Shown here: positions 13,106-24,928 of the stretch, one piece after another | Position numbering within the stretch: position 1 is the stretch's first letter | How the letters are laid out: the number at the start of each line of letters is the position of its first letter | Assembly (NCBI GenBank): GCA_030770545.1 | Contig: CM061098.1 | Location: 1,712,001-1,776,000 of the forward strand | Direction of reading: 5' to 3' | DNA length: 64,000 nt | Origin: Macropodus opercularis | Taxonomy: Eukaryota; Chordata; Actinopteri; Anabantiformes; Osphronemidae | The notes under the pieces: model-generated | Database searches by the model: none | The model's input: only the letters and a program-made list of their open reading frames with translations | Told to the model about the DNA's origin: nothing | Program-made: the position numbers and the translations under genes

Positions 13106-14986
13106 GAAGAGCGAACAGAGGGAAGCGAGCGCCAGCATCATCCGCCGGCGCTGAAGGACCAAGCAAGGAAATGTTTGTCTTGCCTGGTATCTGCTGAAGC
13201 GAGCTGGAAAAACGCGTGATTGGAAGCACGAGATCCAAAACATTCCCGGTATGATGTTTCCGGAGCAACTGTGTCCCGGCTGGATAACAAAATACATATT
13301 AAATAGCAGCCGACATTGTGTGCGAGGCTCCTTAGGGACGTCAAATAAACGAGGCGAGGCCACGTTCATTCAGTCTGGCTGTCACATGAACAGCTCCTAT
13401 ATTTACTTCCTTTACTATATTTATAATATATTACACTCACTACTTTACCTAAGACCTTCGCAGCAGACAAATCTTATTGCCTGGCAACATTATTCCTTAT
13501 GATAATGTGCAGCTGGGCTCCCAGACGGCCTCCATTACACTCAGCACTCGTATATATTATGTGGGAGCACACGCAGACATGCACCTACACATTCAGAGGA
13601 GGTGAATGAATGGTTATATTAGCACGTTATGATATAATCTATTTTCAGATGCTGCGTGTGTCTATTTTAATCAGTGCGTCCGTCCACAGAGGCTCCAGCT
13701 CGCTCTTATAAATGCAGTCCAATTATTTTTGCCCATTCTCTTCTGCTTTGAGCAGCGACGACAACTTTCCACTCTTTCACACGCAGGGTAATCCAGGAAA
13801 CGTCCTCAAAGTCCGTACGCAACATGCGAAAACCTTTGTCCCATAAACACCACAACACAGCCATTACAGCGCCAGCAAAGCCTGGTAAGTTCCCATCGGC
13901 CTCTGCTGCAGCCTGTAATTAACAGGAGGCTTCTGTAGCTAAATGAAGTGATGCAACAGGAAATAAATGTGTGTATGTCGCCGTCAGCCGTGACCCATAA
14001 AAGGCACATCTCACTCTGCTTTTCCAGCATTTTGATCAAGGAGATATTTCTGTCTCAGAATTCAGTTTTCAGCAGGTTCATCAGAGCATAAAGTCCAAAC
14101 CTGACGTCCAAAGGTCATGTTTACATATTAGCGCTTTTGCTGACACTAATACACAACGTGACGCACAGCGAGTGCAGCTCTGAGACCGACGGCAGAAACG
14201 TAAAAGGGAAAGCAGACACATGGAGGTCGAGTCGCGCCGTGTGAGGTTCCAGCCCCACGGCCGAGCACGAAGGGTTCAGAAAAACAACAACCCGAAAAAC
14301 AACCAGCTTTAATTACTGGTTTTTATTTAAGGCATAACCTGTCAGCTTCCATCATATTGTGCGTCTGGATTGATCTGGATGATAGAAAACCGCTGAGTCA
14401 CTATTACATGCTGCTCCCACGCACTGATTACGATCCTCAGCTTCTATATCGGACTCGTCTGTTTGGGTTTTGGTTGGGAGGCTTTTGCGGCTGCTGACAC
14501 TGTAAACAGTTTTGCTGTTTGTTGACAAGTCTGTGTCTCTGCTGACATGTCGGCCTCATTATAACCTAATAATAACCTAGAATATGCCTCATATTGTCCA
14601 GCCTGGCGCTGCCTCACGTGACCAGGCCTCCACGTCACCTGCCCTGAACCCAGCGGAGATGGTTTGGGCAGACGAGGAGCTCGAGCAAAGTGTCATCGAA
14701 GCAAAGGGAGGCTACTCAGACAGGCCCGTTCTGGGTTGTTCAGTCCTTATTTATGAATAGACTTCTATAAATCAGGCATAGGTACAGACATAACGCTGGC
14801 ATTCTCCTAAAAGAACATTAAAACCCTCAGCTCGATGACTCTAACCATTAATTCTGAGTCTTGTTTGGCTTGTTTCATTTTGGCTGAAGCCCTAAACGCT
14901 ATGAATGAACATTTGTAAATCTGTGTGGGCTAAGGTGCCGGTATCAGTTTCCATCTGTGTGGGGTTGAATGCCGGCTTGCATTGAG

Positions 14987-14988
<2 letters not shown>

Positions 14989-15057
<69 letters not shown>
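14989..15057. repeat. Long (GT)n microsatellite
   Basis: An uninterrupted GT run of about 69 bp, the longest pure dinucleotide repeat in the window and so likely to be length-polymorphic. Confidence 0.97.
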
Positions 15058-15059
<2 letters not shown>

Positions 15060-18000
15060 AGGCATTGCTGGCTGGCAGCCAGTGAAAGCATGCGACACAC
15101 ACTCCTTCCAAAAGGCCCACTGTCAGGAACGGGCATAGCTTGAAGGACTGAGATCGAGCTTGGGGGGATTAAAGCCACGTTCCAGCAAGAGTTTAAAGCT
15201 CAATCACCTTCACAACCCGTAAATAAATTCCTCAGTGGACACTGATACCCTTCAGAGAGATACTTCACAAGAAAGTGCTCATTGTGAGGTTTGAAATGAA
15301 GGAGTATGAGGGAGAAAGACGTGAAGCAACACACTATTGTTTCCAGCAGTTTGTCTGGGAAAGTGCTGCAGGTAGTAGCTTCAGGTGTAAGCAGACAATT
15401 ATTATAAAAGCAGCAGTTTGGTGAAACCTGCCAGGCAGGACTCAAAGGCTCGACACAAGCAAACAGACGGCAAAGACTAGCAACAAGTCAACAGAGTGAG
15501 AGAACCTGATCTAGGCCGAACCAGGCAAACGGGCCAAGAGTCATTAGACGACAGGAAGGAATCGGATTCGATCCGCAGAATAAAGTCTGGAAGGACAGGC
15601 AGGAACAAAACAGAGAAGGCAGCAAGAAAACTACAAACTTGTCCGTGTGAAGCGTGACCGAAGCTGCACCAAGCACTGAAAATCCATCTGTCTCATCAAG
15701 AAAAAACCATTACAGAAAACAGTCCAGGCTGCGGATCCACACTGTTGGGCTAAATGAAGTTCTGATGACGCTTATGAAGACTGACAGACAGAGGCTACAC
15801 GCGTGATTTGATCCAGTCCAACGGACGCTGGGCAACTGGCCGTCTAAAAAAAACCCGTCGTGACCACCGCAGATGGGCCGAGTGGAATCCAATGAGAGAA
15901 GTGATTGGGTCTAATTTATTGATTCTCTCTTCCACGGCCTGATCTAACAACAGGTGATAGAGGCGCGAGTACTTGTCCTCTGTGGCTCCATAACAATCAA
16001 CAGTCACAAATGATGACTTTCAACATTATTAACCACACACACACTCAGAAATATGGTAAGTGACAGAAGCCAAAGATGCTTGGTTTCACTGCTGCAAGGC
16101 TGGAAAACATGCTGTGTAGGATGACGCCACGTTTTGTATTTTGAATTTAGAGTCCGCGTTCGATGGCAGCACGGAGACTACGTGGAGGTGGAACCGTGAT
16201 GGGTCACAGTTTGAAAGGTAATAAACAAAGCCGCATTTTAACTTGAAGCAGAAGCCACAAAGTAGCAAAAAGATGCTTCCTGCACCTTCTACAAAGTTCA
16301 GTTAGCTTTTAAATGTGATCCTGCACAAGCAAAGCAAACAGCTCAGTAGGAAATACATCAAATATTCCAGTGTTGGAACTGACACTCGCTTTGTCTGCCG
16401 GAGACTAGAGGAGCGCTGACGAAACGACTCCTTTCACGTGCAGCCTGCGAAGGATGTCAGCTACGTTGCCCCGTCCACAGCCCAACTAGTGAGACTAGTG
16501 TGTGTGTTCAACAATAGGTGCTGAGAAGAAGGAAGTCCTGCTCATTCCCAACCTTGGTCTTCAAGCGAGCAGCCTTGTTTACTGAGAAAACAAAGCCTTG
16601 GAATGTGGCCGCAAGCGTTTTAGCAGGACGCCAGCGACCTTCTCCGCCGGGGTCGAAATAAAGCCGACACGGGGCAGGAAGTGACGGGTGGCCCAGACGG
16701 AAGCACTGCGACGCGTTCGCTCGCCTCCCGACTCTCTGCTTCCTCCACATCCACACACAACATGCACGAACAGATAAAAGCACCGCTGCACGTGTGTGTG
16801 CGCAAACTGTACGAGCCGTGATCTTTACACAGTCTATCTGTGGACTCTTGACCTTGAATGACCAGTTTACCAGTTGGCTCCAACTGTGTTGCCTCCACAC
16901 GATATGTGACATGTGGGCGGTTAAACAGGTTAGTAGGCACAGTGGCCTGAAGGGAGGCCTGGTAATGTGAGAACGAGACGTTCTATTGTTCTCTGAGCAT
17001 TTTAAAGTCTGGCATACAGTCTGAGCTGTAGTCATTACAGAACTTGGAGGCAGAACCTATAGGACGAGTCAGTGTGTGATGCCAAAGCTCTTTGAGCAAC
17101 GGCCACCGACGGTCGGCAGGGAGCTGCCAGACTGAAACCTGCTGCAGGAGGCTTCCTGACGTCCCGGATACATTCAGCCTGAGGTTACGGCTAACGTAGC
17201 ATGTTTGATTTCCATTACACAACATGTAAATATCTTTGCAAATAAGACAAGCAGGTTTGCTGACTGACTGTCCTGTTTGCCAGCACGCTAGGTGGTGAAA
17301 TTGGTGTTTTAGGCTGTCAGCTTGATGTTTGCTGGGTGACTGACTGGTCGAGTCGACGGCTGGATGACTCGACAGCTGGCCGTGCTGGTAGAAGTAATCA
17401 GAGGGAGAGCAGAGGAAGAGAGACGCCTGAAATGTTCATGAGTGCAGTGATGCAACCTGACATGCGGAACACTGAGTGTATTAATCCAGCGCGATGCAGG
17501 CCTGTCGCCACGCATCTGTCTGCTCAGCCGACACTGTGTGCGTTTGTCTGAGCGCCCGTGTGTAAGTGCATGTGGGGAAAGTGCTTTTGTGCAAATGTGC
17601 ACAGTTGGAAGTTTGCCCGTGTGCGTCTGCAAAGTCACGTGTGTGGTCGCCGTGAATCTCATACCAGACACGTCGCTCTCTCACACACGGTCAGCTTCTT
17701 AGTTGGGCCTCAGCCTGTGTCCTCATGGACACACACACACACCAATGGCTGGTTGTGTGTGTTTCATATGGAGTGAGGCTCCTCCTCCCTTCCCCCGGTG
17801 CAACGCGTCATTTGTCAGCTGCTGGTTGGAGTCAGGAGTCGACGCGCTGGTCGTAAGTCAAGGCCGGCAGAAGAACATCTTATTGACAGAATCACTAAAG
17901 TGCCCGCCTCCTCTCTTTCATATTGACATAGTGGAATCCTTTACTGAGCTCCTCTGCCCTTTCTCCTTGCCTTCCAACCTATTACCCCCCTTTTTCTCTC

Positions 18001-18125
18001 TTCTGCTCCAGTTCCGAGTCCTTATTCCGTGATTGATGATAAAAGTGACCTCCTCCATCTCCTCTTTCTCTGCATCCCTGTCATTCTCTGCTCTTTAAGC
18101 CTCATGTTGCTTTTTGACCACATAG

Positions 18126-18180
18126 TCCTCCTCCTCTTCTTCCTCTCTCCATCATCTCCCTCCCTCCCTCCTCCTTTCCT
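18126..18180 (+). repeat. Pyrimidine-rich (CTC/TCC) low-complexity run
   Basis: The plus strand is almost pure C and T, with CTC, CTT and TCCC units, inside a broader pyrimidine-rich zone at about 17930-18260. Confidence 0.65.
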
Positions 18181-18691
18181 CACTCGCTCCAGCCTCCATC
18201 ATCTTCTCCTGCTCATCTCACCTCTTCATTTGCTTCCTTTCCATCTCTGCCTTTTTTTTACGCATCATTGCGGTGGAGCTTAGATGTGAACTGAGCAGAG
18301 CAAGGTCAATGCAGGAGTTAATAGGGGAAATAGACTGAGGAAAACACGGCGGGAGGGTCACGAAGGTCTCGACCTCTAGTTATTGCCTTGTTTGCTTTCT
18401 GCAGCTTCACGTGTCATGAATCACTGGTAACAAATCATGTGGGACTGATTTGAGCAGAAAAACAAATGCATTTCTGGAAAACGAACTCTTTGTGACTCTG
18501 CAGATGTTGGCTGTGATGTCGTCAGAACCTGCAGCAGGATGATGGCGCGCAGAAGCACAGACAGATATATGTGTTATCAATGTGGACGGGTCAATATTGC
18601 TGCCATTTGAGAGGTGAAGGACAAGACTCCTCGCGCTACAGCAATTAACCAACATTACCAAGCTACCGAACACCATGGATCGATAGGTTCA

Positions 18692-18866
18692 GGGTCACTG
18701 AGGTCACTGTGACTGGGAACAAAGATTTTAGTCAGGTTAACTCAATGCAACCTAAACCTTTATTTAGAAAAAGAGGCAGGTATGAGGACGAAAGGACGAT
18801 GATGGGCAGCGAATAAAAGCCATTAATGTTACGTCATTTAACAGCTAGGTCAAAGGTCAAAGGTCA
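18692..18866 (+). promoter_or_regulatory. Nuclear-receptor half-site cluster (DR3, ERE-like, triple DR1)
   Basis: GGGTCA at 18692-18697 is followed by CTG and AGGTCA at 18701-18706, a DR3 arrangement. The same AGGTCA, with spacer CTG and TGACTG, forms a near-consensus inverted repeat like an oestrogen response element. At 18847-18866 three perfect AGGTCA half-sites are separated by single A bases, giving two overlapping DR1 elements. These are classic binding arrangements for VDR/RXR, ER and PPAR/RXR or HNF4. Function is inferred from motif geometry alone. Confidence 0.5.
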
Positions 18867-19684
18867 CCGTGCTTCTTCAATCTGACTTCAAAATTCTATG
18901 AATATGCAGAAAAATCTAAACAAATAACAGCTGCTGGGTTTCACTATCAAACAACAACCACGAGGTTCCGCCCGTGTTTAGTTTGAGCAGGCTGTGAAAC
19001 GAGAAGCGTCTTAATGCCTCGTTTGTTCATCCATGTGTGTCTGCATCAAAGGGACATGACAACAATCATCTGACATGTGTGAGCGTTTGCGTTTAAGTAG
19101 AAACTGCACCGCATCATGACGAATTCATGTTTCCGGGCTGTTTCTCTGTCCTTTCAGTATTGGGTCCTTATAGCAATACAAACTGCAGCATCGGCAACTC
19201 TGAGCTGCACTTAAAGTCACGTCACCCCTGGCGCCACGGGCCACATTAACTGTACAACGTATAAACTGTACTATTATTGCGATTACTACACCGTTTCCAT
19301 ACTGCTCCTTCTCTCAGCTCTGTGTTGTGCCTTTGGCCTCGCATACGAAACAAAGCTACGATTGTTAAAACGTACACGTGTGCATTTCCTGCTACAGACA
19401 GTTTGGAAGGGAATGTGCCCTGTGAGGAAGAAAGAAAGAAATGAGGAGAGAAACAAACGTGAGCTGTGGAAATCAACTTCCTCACGGAGCTGTCAATCAT
19501 CAGTCACACGCCTACTAAGAGTCTAATCAACCAATTCAGCGGCAGAAGACGGACGAGTCTCAGACCCCACAAAAGAAACCAGTGAGCAAGTGTAAGCTCA
19601 CACTGATCTCCCTTCAACACAACAACAGACTAATTAAGAGGCGGCACAAAGCAAATTCCTGGTGACACGTGTGGTGAGGACATT

Positions 19685-19690
<6 letters not shown>

Positions 19691-19720
<30 letters not shown>
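19691..19720. repeat. (GT)n microsatellite
   Basis: An uninterrupted GT run of 30 bp. Confidence 0.93.
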
Positions 19721-19721
<1 letters not shown>

Positions 19722-20078
19722 GTGCATCATCTCCTCTGGAGGGTTGACTTTGACTGCTCCTAATCTCCGACATCAGCTGTCATTCCAACCATGCACGCGC
19801 ACACACACACCTCAATCTCTCAGGGCCAACGTGTGTGTGGCGGTGTGTGTTCTCTCTCCATTTATCAATCATGACAATCAGTATCAGCTGCAAACAAGCC
19901 AGCGCCAGTTCAACACACGCAGACACACACAGGCCGCTATTAGCAACATGAACAGAGAGCAGGTATGTAGGTAGGTAGGTTTATTTCTAATCTTACTTCC
20001 TCTACAACAGTCATACTCAGACTCCAGCCCTGCTGCGGTTCCTCGGCCGTCCTGTAGGAGGCAGACTGAGCTGGGCAT

Positions 20079-20121
20079 CTATTTATAGCTCAGCCTCAGC
20101 TGGAGGACAGGATATTTATAG
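20079..20121 (+). promoter_or_regulatory. MEF2 / E-box / MEF2-like module
   Basis: CTATTTATAG at 20079-20088 matches the MEF2 consensus. CAGCTG at 20097-20102 is an E-box of the myogenic bHLH type. ATATTTATAG at 20112-20121 is one base off a second MEF2 site. The two MEF2-like sites start 33 bp apart, about three helical turns. The arrangement resembles a muscle-type enhancer; a TATA-box reading of either AT element is also possible. Confidence 0.4.
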
Positions 20122-20154
20122 GCTGATCTGCTCAGTGTTACACAGCGTTGGCTC

Positions 20155-20178
20155 TCACACACACACACACACACACAC
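20155..20178. repeat. (CA)n microsatellite
   Basis: A short pure CA run of about 24 bp. Confidence 0.85.
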
Positions 20179-22792
20179 TGCAGTTATGGTAGTGGTACAA
20201 CAATAGCGTCATTGTGTTGACAAAGCATTTCTGCTGCTTCGCTCCACCCTTACAGTTAAAAGCTGTTTGCAGATGTGTGAGGATCGTCCAGAACCTCCTC
20301 ACACAGCAGTGTCCTCCCTCAGTGGCCGAGGCTAATGAATAAACATTCTCGCACTGTGAGGAGATCACAAGCCTGAAGCAGGTCTTCTGCTTCAAACTGC
20401 TGCTGACGCGCGCTGGTCTGTCTGCAGCGGTGAAGACATTACGCTTTTCCCTAAACCCATTCATTCCAGGTTATAGTGTGATTGTTTTAATTCATCCATG
20501 GAGGCCAAAACATTAGAACCATCTCCTCATGTAATCCGCAGTGCAGCATGTTTATGTGCTACACAGACGAACACAGAGGCACAGAGTGTTCACTTAAGCC
20601 CCCTAACCAGGACCCCATCACACTCCAGCGCCCACTGTGGCCATCGAACGCTCCCTGTGGAGATTCTCAGCGCACACACATCAAGCGACGGAAGCCGTAA
20701 ACACATCAGACCAAGTCCGGGCACCGAACAGACACGGCTGCAGCTATAAGGACAAGGGCGCAAGCAAAGTACAGACAAAAAGATAAACAGGGATTTTTGT
20801 GTGAGATACAATCACAGTTTAATAGAACTTAAATGACTTAGAAGATGAGTAGCTTCCTTTCTCATTTGCATAAACTACAGTATAATTAATGCAGAAGAGA
20901 TGAGCTTTGGCTAAACGTAAATGTTTTATAGCAGCTTGTTTCACTGGGCAGCTGGGGTCGAGGCAAACCTGTCTCCACTGCCACGTGGCTGCAGCAGCCG
21001 ACACAGATCACACAACAAAGGAATAATATAAAAACGAAGTACATTGAGTTTGTTCACTAAGGAACATAGATTTCCAGCTGGCTCCCTCACTAAACACACC
21101 ACACACTCACCGCATGGCATTGAGGGAGTGTTTCGTCAGCATCAACACAGATGAAGTCGGGCCTCAGATCCCAGGACTGCACTGCTCTAAACGTGACACA
21201 GGGTCAGGCTGTGGTGAAAGGTCTCGCCTCAAAGCTGCAGGTGTGAACGCAGATTGACACAAGCTGGAGATTCGGGGGCTGAGGGCAGTAATGTCATAAG
21301 AGCAACAAGCTCAGCTGTAAAAATAAGATGTAAAAATCCACTGAATCAACTTTGTAAATGGCTGCGATGGTTATAGACTATGAACGTACCTCGTATGGTG
21401 ACTTCAGGTGGAAGATTCCTGGACTGAAACCAACCGAGGCTCCTCACAGAGCAGCTCGGCGTCTTCTCCGCCTCCTTCAGCCTGAATCAATACTGGGAGC
21501 TCTTGGTCTCACTTCCTGCAGTTAGCATTGCTTTAGTTGACTCTTTATCAATATCACAGTGAAAACGTGAATTCTGAACACAGGTGTTTATGGCAGATTG
21601 TGCCCGTCTACTCCACTTGTGCATTGATTTTAAAATGGAAACAGGTAAAAACTAGCTGCTGCTCTGGAAAGTCAGAAAATAAGAAGAGATGAGTGACAGG
21701 TGATGAATTGAACTGGCTGAGAAGAAGCCAGTAAGTAAAAAGCGAGGGGGACAACAAAGCACGATGTAGCCGAAGACGCCGTAATAACGGGGCCGGACAT
21801 TGTCAGCCAGCGTGGGACTGACATTAGGAACCAGATTCCAGAAAAAGCCGCGTCCATCTTTACACAGCAACGATAAATCTATGGTTACGCCAGGTCCACA
21901 TTCCCGTTTGACAGCGTTTCCTTGTTAACTTCTGAGCCTGACCTTCAGTTTAGACAACGTGCATCAGTGAAAGGACACGAAGGGGCTTTAGAGCTTTAAT
22001 GAAGCCACATGATTCCAACAGCCTCATGCTTCATCTTACCATAGATCACTGAACTCTGCTCTGAATAAGTTAAAACAGAACAATAAATTAGAAACACAAG
22101 CTGAGCTTGGGTTAAACAGGATCCATTGCACATTTAGTTACAAAGCAGGTTAAAAAAGTAAAATAAAATCACGGCTGAACTGAACAATATAAGTTGATCA
22201 CAGGGAAGCACTAACACTGATACCGGTAACGATGGAGGCACTTGCTCAGCTACACAGTGAAGTACACTCATGACACACAACCAACCCAGGTCTGCTGCTC
22301 CCTCTAGTGCTGGAGGGGGGAATGACAACAGCTTCCTGTGGTCAACACAACCGGGCAGCACTGTGGCTGCTAGTATTTACATTCATGGTCATGTTTTCTA
22401 GTCAAATAATTAAACATCAATCCAGAAAAAGACAAAGAAAGAATCTCTCAGCGGGATTTAACGATATACACAGTTTAGTGATCAGGTCCCAGTGAAAAAC
22501 GAGATGATTTCCTGTTTTAAAAACGTCCTTTCAAATTAACTCGACCTTTAAGAAGGTGAAAGCTGATAACATGTTCCCAGGTTGGGGCATGTCCTTCATT
22601 TTACCCACCCTTAAGACATTTGGTATTTAAGCACCATCGCTCTGTCTCTCTCTCCGTCCCTCCTGCTGCTCTGCTCCATCCTGACATTCAGGCTGATGGG
22701 AACAGCTAAGCTCCAGCTGAGCAGCTCTGAATCCCTGCCTCCATCCCCCTGCTGCAGCTGATACAGCACAATCTAACAAGGAAAGACCGAAC

Positions 22793-22798
22793 TTTATT
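22793..22798 (-). terminator. arhgef37: Candidate arhgef37 poly(A) signal
   Basis: This is the first canonical AATAAA I found on the minus strand downstream of the arhgef37 stop codon, about 1.2 kb away, with T/GT-rich sequence beyond it. A closer variant signal (AGTAAA near 23785) could be used instead. Confidence 0.3.
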
Positions 22799-24015
22799 CT
22801 GAAATCTTGCCTAAGTAACCAGCGCTCTGATTAGAGGAATGTCATGCAGGTTGTCATGCAGCTTTAAAAAAAACAGTCACAATAAAATGTTACAAAAATG
22901 GCGTCTCCATTAGAAGTGTAGAGTTACTGCTCTAAAGACGTTAAGCTCCTCCCTCAGTCAGAAAATGTGAGCTTGTAATTACACGCAACAGGACCCGTGA
23001 TCATGCAAAAATGCAATTTAAAAACTTTACCATTTTTAAAAGCTATTTGGCCTCATGCACTTCTTTCAGTTTCCCCTCGACCTCCCCTCTTTCCTTTCTT
23101 CCTCATGAATTCCTTCCTCTCACGTTACGTCTCCTCCTCCTCTCCCATCGGCCCCAGAGACATTTTACATTTACATCACATTACACAGTCTGAGATGATG
23201 AGAGTGCAGTGTACCCGTCAGTCTCGATACAGTGCTGCTGCTGCCTCCAGGTGAGGAGGAGGAGACTCGACACGCACGCACACACACGCACACACTCTCG
23301 CTCTCTCTCTCCTGTCAGGCTAATTCCATATCACACTGATGCGCACACAGGCGTTCTGCATGTTTGCAGTTAGGTCCTGCTAACAAGTACATGCAGACTG
23401 TCGTTCACAATTGCAGTGTCCTTCTCACCCGCCGAGCCTCGTGGGACAGGAGAAATATTCCATCCATCGCTTACATTCCTCTGAGGAGCCTTGTTTCATG
23501 GGCTGCAAACATTATCTGTGCAACTTTAAGATTGTCCTTCAGCTTCAAGATGCAAGGTGACGTGGTTCCTCAGCAAACAAGGAGCCTGCTGCGTCGTCCA
23601 GCTCACAAGCTGCTGCTTCCTTCATTTTTCCCCAGTGTGCAACATAATTTAACACTTGTAAAGATCTTGGATTCTGCTCAGAAATGCTTCAATTAATTCA
23701 CCACAAATTAATGATCACAGGTTCAGGATCTACAGTGAAACAGTGCTAAAATCATTTTGCTTTCTTGAACAGGACACCGGCACATTTACTGGACAGACCA
23801 GAACTTTTGAGGTGCTTCTTCATCCTGTGGATATAATGACGGTTGTTCAACGGCTCTGGTGTCTCGAAAAAAGACAGTCGAAGACACATGGTGCTGTAGC
23901 TTCATGCACAGCTTATTTAGAAGATGCTCCTTTAAGTCTTGTGACGATTCATTAAACTGTAAATGCCAACGCTGCTTCTTTCTCACTGCCAGTGGGATTG
24001 GTAGCTTCCAGTGTG

Positions 24016-24895
24016 TCACATGGCAACAGGTACCACCGCCAGGTAGTTGGAGGGCACGTAGCCTTTCTGGCCGCTCCTCACCTGCACCAGGCTCCATTCA
24101 CAGTTCCCTCTCTTGTCGTGGGGCTCCAGTACACGAACAGGCTCCCCAGCACACACAGACACTTCATGGTTTCCTCGTGCCTTAAAGTCGTAGACAGCCA
24201 TCACCTGAAAAAGAGAAGTCGCCTCAATGAACGCACACTAGCAGTAACCATGACATACCAACAATATTGGTCTCGTGTTAAATGTGTTTATTATCTGTGA
24301 TGTCACTCAAGCACTAGGTTGCATGTAGAATAAATGCACAGCAAAAAGTAAGGACATTTAACGCAGCAGAAGCAGGATACCGTAAGGAGACAATCTGAAA
24401 CGGATGTCAGTAAAACCTCTTGAAGCCCGTGAACATTTCACCACTGCGGGATTTGTCTGCACTTCAACCAGAGGACCAAAAGCAAAGGTCCCTTAACTCA
24501 GCTGCAATTAAGGAAGCTTGTGCAACAGCGACACCTGTAATTAGGCATCAGCCACATCCTGCAATCAAGGTGATGCGCCGTTAATATCAGCTGATTTTAA
24601 TAGTATACCTACAGACGCCTGCTGTTGGGAAACATTAGCCTGCTCTGGTGGCATATTAGGGGGCTGCTAATGCATGATTATCAAAGTGTGCAGCATATAT
24701 GCAGGTGTTGCCCCACACATTAAGTATACGATGGTTTAAGCTGCAGCTACAACAACGACACATCCCCAAGAAATGAGCGAGCAGGAGGGATCGCACAGGT
24801 ACTGATGTGGACGCACGAGCACAGATCACTGTAATACTCTCTGAAAAGGTTAAGCCTGCTAGTTATGTCTTGACAAAACCCATCGCGTCACTGCG

Positions 24896-24928
<33 letters not shown>

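Larger units (their letters stand above)
1..22792. other. Gene-poor non-coding region
   Basis: I see no open reading frame here that resembles a known protein family, and no pair of adjacent exon-like frames. The longer open frames come from low-complexity DNA (the polypurine tract, CA/GT repeats) or are isolated frames without family resemblance. The stretch lies beyond the 3' end of arhgef37. In human the neighbour on that side is PPARGC1B, so this may be the upstream region or a long intron of that gene; that is inference only, and no PPARGC1B coding exon and no miR-378-like hairpin was recognised. Individual repeats and motif clusters inside it are listed separately. Confidence 0.6.

Noticed and set aside
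15795..16007. Minus-strand frame with a protein-like look
   Set aside because: No flanking exons, splice signals or recognisable family; probably a chance frame.
1..22792. PPARGC1B exons or miR-378/miR-143/145 hairpins expected from human synteny
   Set aside because: I looked for the mature miRNA sequences and for the PPARGC1B N-terminal coding sequence and saw none.
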